Below are positions 46,024-56,739 of a stretch of 64,000 nt of DNA, piece after piece (the first letter of the stretch is position 1; every line of letters begins with the position of its first letter). The notes below the pieces were generated by a model. The model was not told the origin of the DNA, did no database searches, and saw nothing but the letters and a program-made list of their open reading frames with translations. The position numbers and the translations under genes are program-made. The DNA is taken from the NCBI RefSeq assembly GCF_003063625.1, contig NZ_CP026604.1:4070065-4134064 (forward strand). Reading direction: 5' to 3'. This stretch comes from Saccharobesus litoralis (GTDB lineage: Bacteria; Pseudomonadota; Gammaproteobacteria; Enterobacterales; Alteromonadaceae).

Positions 46024-47292
46024 TTATTTACCTGCATTGTCGGCCAATTCAGGCGAAATTTCATCGTTTAAATTAAGATTTTCTATTGTATTGAAACGGC
46101 CGGATATTTTCTGAGCTGAGGTATGAATTTGTTTAACATCGTTAGCCGCTTGATCAATATGTCGAGCTAATTGGTCGAATCGTTTACCAAAGCGATTAAA
46201 ATCATCACTAAGCAAGGTTAAATGTTGCTGAATAATATGAACTTGCTCGCGAGTCGCTTCATCCTTTAACACCGCTTTGGCTGTAGTCAAAACGGCCATT
46301 AATGTAGTTGGTGATGTTAACCATATTTTTTGTTGCCAGGCTAATTCAACCAGATCATTATGGTGGGCATGTATTTCGGCAAATATTGCTTCTGCAGGTA
46401 AAAATAAAATAGCGCTATCTGCGGTTTCATGGCGGATAATGTATTTAGTTGCAATGTCTGTGATATGTTTTTTCACATCTTGTTTAAATTGTTTAATTGC
46501 AGCATTGCGATCAGCGTTTGCTAGCTGTAAATCAGTCATCCTTTGATATGATTCCAACGGAAATTTTGAATCGATAACAATACGCCCTGTCGGTTGAGGC
46601 AGTTCAAGAATGGCATCAGCAATTTTATCATTACTCAATTTAGCTTGTTTGCTGAATTGATTAGGTGCTAGGGTATTTTCTAACAAAGCGTATAGCTGCA
46701 CTTCGCCAAAGGCACCACGAGAACGTTTGTCAGCCAAAATTGTCTGCAAACTCGTTACATTGGTCGATAGCTCACTGATTTGCTTTTGTGCTTCATCAAT
46801 TAATGCTAAACGTTGCATAATCCGATTAAAGGTTTCGATACTTTTCGCAAAACCTTCATTTAATTTTTCATTCACTCTGTCGCTGATCTTATCTAACCTT
46901 TGTTCTGTATTTTGAGTGAGGTTATCAATACGCTTACCGACAACGTCAGCATGCCACTTTAACGCTTGAGTTTGCTCTTGACGCTGTTGCGCTGCAACGC
47001 TCTGACTATTTTCAGCTATGTTTTTAAAGCCGTTTAATATTGAATTATTTAGCTGGTGAGATAAATTATTAAAATGACTTTGTTGGCTTTGCGAAGATTC
47101 GTATTGCTGGTTCAGCAAAGATTGCCTTAGATCAGCATTTTCTTTGATGATGATATTCTGCATTTGTGTAACAACGTCTTCACGTTTTGCAAAGTATATT
47201 TTTACCAAGCCGATGCAAGTTAATACATTTAGTAAAAGACTAGAAAACAATAAATAATGCGTTAATTCAAAAGCTTGAAGCTGTGCGTACAT
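46024..47292 (-). CDS. rmuC: DNA recombination protein RmuC
   Basis: 422 residues. An N-terminal hydrophobic helix (about 12-34) is followed by a long coiled coil (about 40-185) and the RmuC nuclease-like domain with GAFGEVQLYALLE, GRIVIDSKFPLESYQRM, DSAILFLPAEAIFAEIHAH and SPTTLMAVLTTAKAV. RmuC limits recombination at inverted repeats in E. coli, which is of note in a window rich in them. Start at the ATG at 47292. It is followed by the DUF3025 gene and preceded by the fumarase terminator. Confidence 0.94.
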   Translation of the reverse strand: MYAQLQAFELTHYLLFSSLLLNVLTCIGLVKIYFAKREDVVTQMQNIIIKENADLRQSLLNQQYESSQSQQSHFNNLSHQLNNSILNGFKNIAENSQSVAAQQRQEQTQALKWHADVVGKRIDNLTQNTEQRLDKISDRVNEKLNEGFAKSIETFNRIMQRLALIDEAQKQISELSTNVTSLQTILADKRSRGAFGEVQLYALLENTLAPNQFSKQAKLSNDKIADAILELPQPTGRIVIDSKFPLESYQRMTDLQLANADRNAAIKQFKQDVKKHITDIATKYIIRHETADSAILFLPAEAIFAEIHAHHNDLVELAWQQKIWLTSPTTLMAVLTTAKAVLKDEATREQVHIIQQHLTLLSDDFNRFGKRFDQLARHIDQAANDVKQIHTSAQKISGRFNTIENLNLNDEISPELADNAGK

Positions 47293-47304
47293 AAGGCTAG
47301 ATAC

Positions 47305-47327
47305 AAAAAAGACGTCAACAGACGCCT
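47305..47327 (-). terminator. Terminator downstream of the fumarase gene
   Basis: On the minus strand an AGGCGTC/GACGTCT-type stem (one wobble pair, TGTT loop) is followed by six T. It lies between the fumarase stop and the rmuC start. Confidence 0.65.
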
Positions 47328-47362
47328 TTATAACAAATAACTGTAATTATTAACAGTACTCT

Positions 47363-48892
47363 TTACTTATCTAAAGCACCATCAAGCTCAGCAATTTTGG
47401 CTTGCCAAATCGCAGGGCCCGTTTCATGTACATTATTGCCGGTCGAATCAACCGCAACCGTTACTGGCATATCTTCTACTTCAAACTCATATATCGCTTC
47501 CATACCTAAGTCTTCAAAAGCCACGACTTTTGATTTCTTAATGGCTTTAGCAACCAAATACGCCGCGCCGCCAACTGCCATTAGATATACCGCTTTATGT
47601 TTACTGATACTTTCAACCGTTGCTGGTCCACGCTCGGCTTTACCTATCATGCCCATTAAGCCAGCATCACCTAGCATCATTTCTGAAAACTTATCCATAC
47701 GTGTTGACGTAGTTGGACCTGCTGGTCCCACGACCTCGTCACCTACAGCATCCACAGGCCCTACGTAATATATAAAGCGATTATTAAAATCTACGCCATT
47801 TGGTAACGCTTCACCGCGTTCTAAATATTCTTTAATACGTTTATGAGCAGCGTCTCGACCTGTTAATATTTTTCCAGATAATAAAATAGTGTCGCCCGCT
47901 TTCCATTGCTGGGTTTCTTCTTTAGTAATGTCATCAACATTAACACGACGCGTATTTTCACCCACTTCAAAAGTCACTTCTGGCCACTCTTCTAACTTAG
48001 GTGGCTTAAGCTCTGCTGGGCCTGAACCGTCTAAATGAAAATGGACATGGCGAGTCGCTGCACAGTTAGGGATCATCACAACTGGCTTTGATGCCGCATG
48101 AGTTGGTGCTGTATTAATTTTAATATCAACAACAGTGGTTAGACCACCTAAACCTTGGGCACCAATACCTAGTTTATTAACACGTTCAAAAATTTCTAAA
48201 CGTAATTCTTCTTCAGCATTTTGCGGACCACGATCTATCAACTCTTGAATATCAACAGGGTCCATTAAGCTTTCTTTGGCAAGTACCGCGGCTTTTTCTG
48301 CCGTTCCACCAATACCTATACCTAGCATACCAGGAGGACACCAACCTGCCCCCATTGACGGCAATGTTTTTACCACCCAATCAGCAATTGAATCACTCGG
48401 GTTTAACATAGCCATTTTGGTTTTATTTTCAGAGCCGCCACCTTTGGCCGCTATCATAACTTCAATTTCATTACCTTCTACCATGTCGATATGAACAACA
48501 GAAGGTGTATTGTCTTTAGTATTTTTTCGCGTACCTGCAGGATCAGCGACAATCGACGCTCGCAAAGGGTTATCTGGGTTTGTGTAAGCTTGTCGAGTCC
48601 CTTCATCAACCATTTGCTGAATGGTCATGTCGGTTTTATCCCATTGAACACCCATACCGACTTTAACAAAGCAAGTTACAATGCCAGTATCCTGACATAA
48701 AGGACGACGTCCCTCTGCCGACATACGCGAATTAATTAAAATTTGCGCCATGGCGTCTTTAGCCGCTTTGTTTTGTTCTTTTTGATAAGCTTTATCAATA
48801 GCTTGAACAAAGTCTAAGGGATGGTAATAAGAGATAAATTGTAATGCATCGGCGATGCTTTCAATAAAATCTTGTTGGCGGATCACTGACAT
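47363..48892 (-). CDS. fumA: Fumarate hydratase class I (iron-sulfur)
   Basis: 509 residues, a [4Fe-4S]-dependent class I fumarase that interconverts fumarate and malate in the TCA cycle. The three cluster cysteines are visible in LCQDTGI, GWCPPGMLGIGIGG and PNCAATRHVHFHLDG. The C-terminal domain contains YYVGPVDAVGDEVVGPAGPTTSTRMDKF, typical of the beta-domain. The name FumA versus FumB cannot be decided from sequence. The cluster makes it oxygen- and iron-sensitive. Monocistronic, divergent from pabB. Confidence 0.94.
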   Translation of the reverse strand: MSVIRQQDFIESIADALQFISYYHPLDFVQAIDKAYQKEQNKAAKDAMAQILINSRMSAEGRRPLCQDTGIVTCFVKVGMGVQWDKTDMTIQQMVDEGTRQAYTNPDNPLRASIVADPAGTRKNTKDNTPSVVHIDMVEGNEIEVMIAAKGGGSENKTKMAMLNPSDSIADWVVKTLPSMGAGWCPPGMLGIGIGGTAEKAAVLAKESLMDPVDIQELIDRGPQNAEEELRLEIFERVNKLGIGAQGLGGLTTVVDIKINTAPTHAASKPVVMIPNCAATRHVHFHLDGSGPAELKPPKLEEWPEVTFEVGENTRRVNVDDITKEETQQWKAGDTILLSGKILTGRDAAHKRIKEYLERGEALPNGVDFNNRFIYYVGPVDAVGDEVVGPAGPTTSTRMDKFSEMMLGDAGLMGMIGKAERGPATVESISKHKAVYLMAVGGAAYLVAKAIKKSKVVAFEDLGMEAIYEFEVEDMPVTVAVDSTGNNVHETGPAIWQAKIAELDGALDK

Positions 48893-49078
48893 GATGTAAA
48901 GGCCTCGTTATATTGTCTCAATAGAGCTGGCGCAACTCATTATTCATAATTCAAGAATCATATAGCTACGCGTTGTAAAGCTCCCTTTTGGTTGTGGTGT
49001 ATGATAACCTTGAACTGTCTTTCCTGCCAGTCACCTAGCAGTGCACATTAAATATCAACGAGTCAATTAATTAGCTAA

Positions 49079-50464
49079 ATGAGTGATTTTTCCGATTCAC
49101 GTTTTATAACAAAACTAGATTTACCGCATAGACCAAAATCCGTTTTTGCAGCAATTAGCCAAGAACATGGAGCCATTTTTCTCGATTCTGGTAACTCAAG
49201 TCATCAAAACAGCCATTACGATATTATTTTATGCTCGCCGACATTTGAGTTAGTGTATGAAAATGCTTGTACAAAAATAACCGATAATCACAGCGGAAAT
49301 AGCGAATATAAATCTGGCGATCCCATTAAAATCGCTGAAACTATTTGGCAAAACAATAAACCGCAACAATTAGCCCCTAAAACCTTTCCATTTTGCGGTG
49401 GTCTTGTTGGCTGGTTTAGCTATGATTTAGGCCGTACAATCGAAAAGCTACCCGAAATAGCCGATGTAGGTTTTGACTGTCCCGAACTATGCGTAGGTAT
49501 ATATGACTGGGCACTGGTATTTGATAATAAAACTCAACTTTGGTACTTACTCGATTACCAGCCAAAACTAGATCGCTTAAATAAGCTTTTAACGAAAATA
49601 GACAACTCGGCTGTACAACCTACATTTTCATTAACGTCAGCATGGGCTGCTAATATGACGTTCGATGAATATAGAACAAAATTCAACCGCGTGAAGCATT
49701 ACCTACAAAGTGGTGACTGCTATCAAATTAACCTTGCGCAACGGTTTGAAGCGCATTATCAAGGGTCTTTGTGGCAAGCTTACACTCAGTTAACAGCAGT
49801 CAATCAAGCCCCTTTTTCGGCCTTTATTCAAAGTAAAAACAATACCATTTTATGCTTATCGCCAGAGCGCTTTATTCAATTGCAGCAAAATAAAATAGAA
49901 ACAAAACCGATTAAAGGCACGATAGCTCGTGGGAAAACGCAATTGGAAGACGAAAAACAAGCTGAGATACTGGCAAGTTCATCGAAGGACCGAGCTGAAA
50001 ACTTAATGATTGTCGATCTATTGCGCAACGATATAAGCAAAGTCGCGAAGCCCAAAAGTGTTGATGTGCCTAGCCTATTTGCAATTGAAAGTTTTCCAGC
50101 TGTCCATCACCTAGTTAGCACGGTTGTTGGTGAGCTAGCAGAAGATAAATCGCCATTTGATTTACTCAGAGGCGCTTTTCCAGGTGGTTCAATAACCGGA
50201 GCGCCTAAAATTAGAGCCATGGAGATTATTGAAGAACTAGAACCCCATCGACGCCATATTTATTGTGGCAGTATCGGTTATATTGACTGGCAAAATAAAA
50301 TGGATACCAATATTTGTATCCGCACTTTAGTCGCCTCTAAAGACAAACTATATTGTTGGGCTGGGGGGGGGCTCGTCATGGATTCGGAGCTAGAAAGTGA
50401 ATATCAAGAAACCTTTCATAAGGTCGCCAAAATCTTACCTGTATTGCAACCCGACACTGTCTAA
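49079..50464 (+). CDS. pabB: Aminodeoxychorismate synthase component I
   Basis: Uses chorismate and ammonia from PabA to form 4-amino-4-deoxychorismate for folate. 461 residues. Chorismate-binding motifs include KPIKGTIARGKT, LLRNDISKVAKPKSV, PGGSITGAPKIRAMEIIEELEPHRR and the C-terminal CWAGGGLVMDSELESEYQETFHKV. The KPIKGT lysine favours PabB over TrpE/anthranilate synthase. A run of nine G at 50363-50371 encodes the GGG of WAGGG. The 3' end overlaps nudL by 68 bp in another frame. Confidence 0.93.
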   Translation: MSDFSDSRFITKLDLPHRPKSVFAAISQEHGAIFLDSGNSSHQNSHYDIILCSPTFELVYENACTKITDNHSGNSEYKSGDPIKIAETIWQNNKPQQLAPKTFPFCGGLVGWFSYDLGRTIEKLPEIADVGFDCPELCVGIYDWALVFDNKTQLWYLLDYQPKLDRLNKLLTKIDNSAVQPTFSLTSAWAANMTFDEYRTKFNRVKHYLQSGDCYQINLAQRFEAHYQGSLWQAYTQLTAVNQAPFSAFIQSKNNTILCLSPERFIQLQQNKIETKPIKGTIARGKTQLEDEKQAEILASSSKDRAENLMIVDLLRNDISKVAKPKSVDVPSLFAIESFPAVHHLVSTVVGELAEDKSPFDLLRGAFPGGSITGAPKIRAMEIIEELEPHRRHIYCGSIGYIDWQNKMDTNICIRTLVASKDKLYCWAGGGLVMDSELESEYQETFHKVAKILPVLQPDTV

Positions 50465-51071
50465 AATAGCGAACAGATTAAAATCCAATATTGTGCTTAG
50501 CCAAACTACAGGCCAGCGTTTTGATTTTGCAAAACATCAACTCAAGCAATCGGCAGTATCGGTTTTGATTGAACTTGCTCACAATAAGCAAGCCAATGTT
50601 ATTTTAACCCAAAGACAACATTCACTGCGCAGTCATCCTGGTCAATTTAGTTTCCCTGGTGGTAAATTCGATGAATTAGTTGACCAGTCTCTGGCGCAAA
50701 CTGCATCAAGAGAAACAAAAGAAGAAATAGGCTTAGAGGTAACCCCAGAAACCGCAATAAAAATAAATACGTTTTATACGTTGAGCGGCTATAAAATAGA
50801 ACCTTACGTCAATTTTATTACCCCACCTTATCAAACAAAAATTAATACTGACGAAGTTCATCAAATTATCAAAGTGCCGTTAGCATACCTTTGCCAACCA
50901 TGGCAGTTCACCAAGATAAGAATCAAAAAGAATAATGCACGCTTAACCGTATATGCTTTTAGTTATCAAGGTGCGTTAGTGTGGGGAGCAACAGCGGGAA
51001 TTTTGGTTGATTTAGCCAGTCGGTTATCAAATAACCCAACTGGCTTTATTCAAGCTATACCTGAATTTTAA
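50397..51071 (+). CDS. nudL: CoA pyrophosphatase, Nudix family
   Basis: Nudix hydrolase with the CoA-specific upstream motif LTQRQHSLRSHPGQFSFPGG and the Nudix box GGKFDELVDQSLAQTASRETKEEIGLEV. It probably hydrolyses CoA and its derivatives to phosphopantetheine and 3',5'-ADP. The start is uncertain: the GTG at 50397 (224 residues) has GGAG seven bases upstream, inside pabB, while GTG at 50493 is a shorter alternative; there is no ATG before the conserved core. The pabB-nudL order is the same as in E. coli (pabB-yeaB), and the overlap implies translational coupling. Confidence 0.88.
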   Translation: MNIKKPFIRSPKSYLYCNPTLSKIANRLKSNIVLSQTTGQRFDFAKHQLKQSAVSVLIELAHNKQANVILTQRQHSLRSHPGQFSFPGGKFDELVDQSLAQTASRETKEEIGLEVTPETAIKINTFYTLSGYKIEPYVNFITPPYQTKINTDEVHQIIKVPLAYLCQPWQFTKIRIKKNNARLTVYAFSYQGALVWGATAGILVDLASRLSNNPTGFIQAIPEF

Positions 51072-52067
<996 letters not shown>

Positions 52068-52301
52068 CTAATGTTCATGTGACCCATTTCAATTAAATAG
52101 GCCTATCTGAACACATATTCTAAATATCTATAGTTGTATTCGCTTTTATTACTATAAAATAAACTAACGCTATAGTCATGGAATAATTGATAAATTTTTG
52201 TTATTAACAACAAATTAGTCAATTTAAATCATTTTTTACGGCTTTTATTCTGTCCTAACTGAAAAATACAGAATAAAAAGCCTAATTTGGAGAATAACAA
52301 T

Positions 52302-52988
52302 ATGGGAACTGGCTCTATCGATTTTTCAACTGTATTAGCGTCAGCCGTTCACGATATGAAAAATTCATTGTGTATGCTGATCCAGTCAATCGACAAATTA
52401 AGTCACAAAATGTCTAATCAATCGAATGAAGATGCAGAAGAATTAGCCCGTTTACATTATGAAGCCTCGCGCCTAAATACCAACTTATTACAACTACTCA
52501 CTCTGTATCGAGCTGAAAAAAATCAGATGCCTCTTAATGTTGAAGAGCATTATTTAGACGATGTGTTTGATGAAATATTAGCTAAAAACGAACTGTATAT
52601 CGAAAAAAATAAATTAGAAGTCAGTATCAATGTAGATAATGAACTGTGTTGGCATTTTGATATAGATATGATCAGCAGTTTGCTTAATGATATATTTATC
52701 AATGCCTTACGATATAGCGCAGGATTTATCTGTATGTCTGCCGATATCATTGATAATGAACTTATCATTACGGTCGAAGATAACGGTGAAGGCTACCCAG
52801 AGCGCATGCTAGCCATACAAAATAGTGAGATGCATGATTTAGATTTAAACGCAGGCAGAACAGGCTTAGGACTTTATTTTGCCCGTTTAATAGCCGCAGC
52901 ACATACCAATATCGATAAACAAGGCAGTATAGAATTGACAAATGGCGGCAAGCTAGGTGGCAGTGTATTTAAATTGAGACTACCCTAA
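52302..52988 (+). CDS. Cytoplasmic sensor histidine kinase
   Basis: 228 residues from the ATG at 52302, chosen because GGAG lies eight bases upstream; a TTG at 52287 is also in frame. No transmembrane segments and no separate sensor domain. An H-box ASAVHDMKNSLCML is followed by a dimerisation helix pair and an HATPase domain with NDIFINALRYS (N box), VEDNGEGYPERM (G1) and GRTGLGLYFARLI (G2). It lacks an adjacent response regulator. Together with the downstream hypothetical gene it may form a small module; partner unknown. Confidence 0.85.
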   Translation: MGTGSIDFSTVLASAVHDMKNSLCMLIQSIDKLSHKMSNQSNEDAEELARLHYEASRLNTNLLQLLTLYRAEKNQMPLNVEEHYLDDVFDEILAKNELYIEKNKLEVSINVDNELCWHFDIDMISSLLNDIFINALRYSAGFICMSADIIDNELIITVEDNGEGYPERMLAIQNSEMHDLDLNAGRTGLGLYFARLIAAAHTNIDKQGSIELTNGGKLGGSVFKLRLP

Positions 52989-53096
52989 GAATATATTTTT
53001 AGGTAATATCAACAAGATAACGCTTTAAAAAGCAAACGCCTGAGTCAAAAAGCAGGGATTGGCAAAATTGTCAGTTAATAATAAAGAGTATCAAGT

Positions 53097-53861
53097 ATGA
53101 TTTTCCAAATAGTGATTGGATTAGTAGTCGCATTAGTTGTACTAGCTGTGATTATGAATGCAATCCAACAGCACAAGACAAAAGTCGAAGCTGATAAAAG
53201 GGTTGAACTGGCAAAATATAAAGCAGTTATTGAAGACACAGAAGAACTTTTAATGAGCGCAGGAACTATCCCTGTCAGCCCCCAACTGATTTTAATCATG
53301 CATCAACGCGTTTTAGATGCATTAAAAGCCATGGCTGAAGTTAACCCTGAATCTAAGGAAATCAATCAACGCCTGCGTGACGCCCAAGAAAGAGTCAAAA
53401 ACTTCAACCCTACTGAAGCTCAAAAAGAAGAAGACTTTGTGATCCCCGATGAAGATAGAGTCATCATCACTATGATCAAGGCGGTTAAAAAACTAAGAGC
53501 ATTATTAAGAACCGAGCATACTAAAGGCAAAGTCGACACACATTTATTTATGGTCGAAGATAAAAAATTAGAAGGCTTTCAATTACGAGTTAACGTGGAA
53601 AGCTTACTAAAACGTGGTAAAGCGGCTCAGAGCTCACATATGCTTGGTTCAGCCCGCCAATATTTTGAAAAAGCATTAAACACACTTGCTGGACAAGCTA
53701 ACCGCACAGAATACGTTAATAGACGCCAAGCTGAACTTGAAACTATTTTAAGTGAGATTGCAGCTGAGCTGAAAAGTACAAACTTGGCGGATGCGAGACG
53801 TAAAGGTGAAAAGGATAAAGACGACTTGGACGTATTATTCCAACCCAAAAAGAAATGGTAA
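53097..53861 (+). CDS. Membrane-anchored hypothetical protein, helical
   Basis: 254 residues that I do not recognise. An N-terminal transmembrane helix (FQIVIGLVVALVVLAVIMNAIQ) is followed by a charged, largely helical region, with a TPR-like segment near 185-215 (LKRGKAAQSSHMLGSARQYFEKALNTL). The end is strongly basic and acidic (KGEKDKDDLDVLFQPKKKW). It lies 108 bp after the histidine kinase gene on the same strand. It may be a scaffold at the inner membrane; this is only inference from composition. Confidence 0.7.
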   Translation: MIFQIVIGLVVALVVLAVIMNAIQQHKTKVEADKRVELAKYKAVIEDTEELLMSAGTIPVSPQLILIMHQRVLDALKAMAEVNPESKEINQRLRDAQERVKNFNPTEAQKEEDFVIPDEDRVIITMIKAVKKLRALLRTEHTKGKVDTHLFMVEDKKLEGFQLRVNVESLLKRGKAAQSSHMLGSARQYFEKALNTLAGQANRTEYVNRRQAELETILSEIAAELKSTNLADARRKGEKDKDDLDVLFQPKKKW

Positions 53862-53900
53862 TTATCTTAATCTGAGTTCAAGCCGTTTCAGATTTACCAT

Positions 53901-54767
53901 TTATTTTTTGTTGCCACCTGGTTTTACCCAAAACGCGGGGTCTAAACGCTCAGAAAACCAGTTGATGCGCCAATCTAAATGTGCACCTGTTACCCTACCC
54001 GTGGCCCCTATCTCAGCAATTTTGTCGCCTTGTTTTACAACCTGCCCCTCTTTAACATCTAGCTTAGAAAGATGAATGAAAGTTGAAGTCAAGCCATAAC
54101 CATGATCCAAAATAATGGTTCCACCTGAATAATACATGTCATTGTGCGCCAAACGAATAATACCAGCAGCAGGAGCGACAACTTCAGTACCTGTAGGAGC
54201 GGCGACATCTAATCCAAAATGCGGTCGTTTAGGGACATTATTGAATATACGCCGGCTACCGTACACGCCTGAAATACGCCCTTTACTAGGCCAAATAAAA
54301 GTTTGCTGATAGCCATTTAGATCGCTGTCTACTTTGCGCGCAGCACCAATTTGTTTATTGTCGCTGGCAATGCGTTTTATAACACTATCAGGTGGAGCGA
54401 CATATTTACTGGCGACACCAGTAATTTTATCTTCTTTATAAGTGCGAGCTGCTAATGGAAAGTTATATAGCAATGCTTGACCATTTTTTAGTTTAAACTC
54501 GACTTGTTGCTGCAATTTAGCATCGCGCCCAAAGCCAAAAATGAACTGCCCTTTATCATCACATCTGCCTGTTTTGCTATTAAGTGTATATGATTCACAA
54601 TCAGTCAAAGTACCTAAAACAAATCCTCCAGGCTGCAACGCTTGGCGAACAATAGTTAACTCACTAGCATACACAAATGAATTAAGCGAAACTAATGCAG
54701 CGATAGCAACTGACAATGGCTTGACTTTGTTAACTGAAAGCAATGGCACCTTTTGATACTCCCTCAT
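53901..54767 (-). CDS. M23-family metallopeptidase (LytM-like)
   Basis: About 289 residues, exported (signal peptide VKPLSVAIAALVSLNSFVYASE). The peptidase domain (C-terminal 130 residues) has HFGLDVAAPTGTEV carrying the HxxxD pair. The usual HxH ends as HLD in GAHLDWRINW, as in a subset of Gram-negative M23 proteins that I recall; zinc binding through that position is not certain. It probably cleaves peptide cross-links in murein or regulates amidases. The start at 54767 overlaps the end of the QueD-like gene by 38 bp; the frame is open further upstream. Confidence 0.82.
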   Translation of the reverse strand: MREYQKVPLLSVNKVKPLSVAIAALVSLNSFVYASELTIVRQALQPGGFVLGTLTDCESYTLNSKTGRCDDKGQFIFGFGRDAKLQQQVEFKLKNGQALLYNFPLAARTYKEDKITGVASKYVAPPDSVIKRIASDNKQIGAARKVDSDLNGYQQTFIWPSKGRISGVYGSRRIFNNVPKRPHFGLDVAAPTGTEVVAPAAGIIRLAHNDMYYSGGTIILDHGYGLTSTFIHLSKLDVKEGQVVKQGDKIAEIGATGRVTGAHLDWRINWFSERLDPAFWVKPGGNKK

Positions 54768-55605
54768 AGGCGTGAACTTCGAATGTTTCTGTGGGGTATT
54801 TATTTTGCATTGTCTCCAACATAAACTCAGCAATACACTCAACTGTTGTATCTCTATCCATTATGTCGGTTATACGTTTACTGACCACAAGCTCAAAGTC
54901 ACCTTGGCTGGCTGTATATGAAAAGCCGTAGTAGTCATCGCTCGACAAACCATGCTGTGCACAATAACGATGAGCTAATTCAAGATCGAGATCACTTTCA
55001 CTGCCAATATAAATATCTTGCCAGCGCTTAGCCCAATATGTTTGATAATCTGTATTTTCGTTACCAGCCGATTTTACGATAATTTTTGAGCGGTGACCGT
55101 GAACAATTCGCTGGCAGTTACCTTCATGCTTTTTTAAACCATGGCTGTAATGATAAAAAGGCGAATCTATTTTTTCTGGCCTTAACGTGATAATCAAATC
55201 TTTCACATTACTGGGCATATCCAACATCAGTCGGCTTTTTATCACAGGTAACAAAGACTCGATAGTTATTTTATCAGTAGGAGCAAAACAATATGACGAA
55301 GCAGGAGCCGACACATATATATGCTCGCCATTATCTAATCTAAAACTAATCGCTTGACTGTCTAAATCATGATGATTGGCAATAAGCCCCGTCGATTCTT
55401 CAGGTATATGTAATTTATGATCAAATTCGTCATCGATTATGGTTTTGATTTGGCTTTTAACAAGACCAAAATCTAAAACCATGTTTTGTTCATTTAAATT
55501 ACCGACCAAGATGACATCGACAATCCAACTCTCGCCAACTATCCCTCGTTGGCTATCTAAGTAAGAAAAGTCAATAACGGAAAGATCGTTAACAAATAAG
55601 TGCAT
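54730..55605 (-). CDS. Tandem-domain 6-carboxytetrahydropterin synthase (QueD)-like protein
   Basis: 291 residues, two T-fold (QueD/PTPS-like) units instead of one (E. coli QueD has about 120). The first unit (1-140) has the DFGLVK at 45-50 and DDEFDHKL at 58-65 motifs but none of the zinc ligands. The second (about 145-290) has the zinc ligands: His155 (SHGL), Cys164, His169 and His171 (VHGH), plus the C-terminal FEVHAYEG, but lacks the DFxxxK and DH elements. The complete active site would thus be built from both units. Other queuosine genes are not in the window, so a role in that pathway is only possible. Confidence 0.72.
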   Translation of the reverse strand: MHLFVNDLSVIDFSYLDSQRGIVGESWIVDVILVGNLNEQNMVLDFGLVKSQIKTIIDDEFDHKLHIPEESTGLIANHHDLDSQAISFRLDNGEHIYVSAPASSYCFAPTDKITIESLLPVIKSRLMLDMPSNVKDLIITLRPEKIDSPFYHYSHGLKKHEGNCQRIVHGHRSKIIVKSAGNENTDYQTYWAKRWQDIYIGSESDLDLELAHRYCAQHGLSSDDYYGFSYTASQGDFELVVSKRITDIMDRDTTVECIAEFMLETMQNKYPTETFEVHAYEGVSKGAIAFS

Positions 55606-55618
55606 TAAATTTTTCCAG

Positions 55619-56650
55619 CTATTTTACTTGCCAGCTAATGTCTTCATTAGCCTTGATAGGTACAACAACATCTTCGCCTAAAGCGTAAGATTGTGGAACC
55701 GTCCAAGGCTCCTTAACCAAAGTCACTGTATCGGTATTACGTGGTAAGTTATAAAAATCAGGACCATTGAAACTTGCAAATGCCTCTAGCTTATCTAATG
55801 CATTTTCTTGCTCAAACACTTCAGCATACAACTCCAACGCTGCGTGGGCTGTATATGACCCAGCACAACCACAAGCTGCTTCTTTTTTATGCTTCATGTG
55901 AGGTGCGGAATCCGTACCTAAAAAGAATTTAGCATTACCACTAGTTGCGGCTTCAACTAAAGCTTGCTGGTGCGTATTACGTTTTAAAATAGGTAAGCAA
56001 TAAAAATGCGGTTTAATACCACCAACCAACATGTGATTGCGGTTATATAACAAATGATGAGCTGTAATTGTAGCCGCTACATTTTTGTTTTGCGCCAGAA
56101 CAAAATCGACTGAATCCTTGGTTGTTATGTGCTCCAATACAATTTTCAATTCAGGAAAATCTGCAACTACAGGCGTAAGAACCGTCTCAAGAAACACTTT
56201 TTCACGGTCGAATATATCAATATCAGCACAAGTCACTTCACCATGAACTAACAACAACATGCCAGCTTCTTGCATGGCTTCTAGGACTGGGTAGATATTT
56301 TTTATATCCGTCACGCCTGAATCAGAGTTAGTTGTCGCACCAGCCGGATATAGTTTTGCAGCAACAATGTGTCCACTGGCTTTTGCTTGTTTAATATCGT
56401 CAACCGTCGTGTTATCTGTTAAATATAGAACCATTAACGGTTTAAACTGACTATCTTGTGGAATGTGACTGGTTATACGTTCACGGTAGGCTAATGCCAA
56501 TTGCGTATTGGTTGCGGGTGGAACCAAATTTGGCATGATGATAGCTCGGCCTAAATAGCGAGCTGCGTGGCCAACGGTATCTTTTAGTTGCTCACCATCA
56601 CGCAAATGAATATGCCAATCGTCAGGGCGAGTAATAGTTAATGAAGTCAT
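55619..56650 (-). CDS. pyrC: Dihydroorotase
   Basis: Zinc amidohydrolase closing the pyrimidine ring in UMP synthesis. Type II PyrC with [10 protein letters not shown] (metal-binding HxH), the carbamylated-Lys region [13 protein letters not shown], and [23 protein letters not shown] and [15 protein letters not shown] motifs. The frame opens at 56686, but the ATG at 56650 gives 343 residues close to E. coli PyrC (348) and begins at the conserved [13 protein letters not shown]. It lies 13 bp upstream of the QueD-like gene and may be co-transcribed with it. Confidence 0.95.
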   Translation of the reverse strand: MTSLTITRPDDWHIHLRDGEQLKDTVGHAARYLGRAIIMPNLVPPATNTQLALAYRERITSHIPQDSQFKPLMVLYLTDNTTVDDIKQAKASGHIVAAKLYPAGATTNSDSGVTDIKNIYPVLEAMQEAGMLLLVHGEVTCADIDIFDREKVFLETVLTPVVADFPELKIVLEHITTKDSVDFVLAQNKNVAATITAHHLLYNRNHMLVGGIKPHFYCLPILKRNTHQQALVEAATSGNAKFFLGTDSAPHMKHKKEAACGCAGSYTAHAALELYAEVFEQENALDKLEAFASFNGPDFYNLPRNTDTVTLVKEPWTVPQSYALGEDVVVPIKANEDISWQVK

Positions 56651-56739
56651 GAGAATACAGGGTATGCAGCTAATAAATAATCGCACGATCCTAATTGCAT
56701 GACTTCATTAAGTAAAGTAACAATTGGTGATTATAAATG

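Noticed and set aside
50397-50464. Possible programmed frameshift fusing PabB to NudL
   Set aside because: The nudL frame contains a TAG at 50391, between the G9 tract and the nudL start, so slippage cannot give a fusion.
52136-52185. CTATAG...CTATAG sequences upstream of the kinase at 52302 as a fifth miniature element
   Set aside because: Only the short TATAGT end is similar; the internal repeat sequence is missing.
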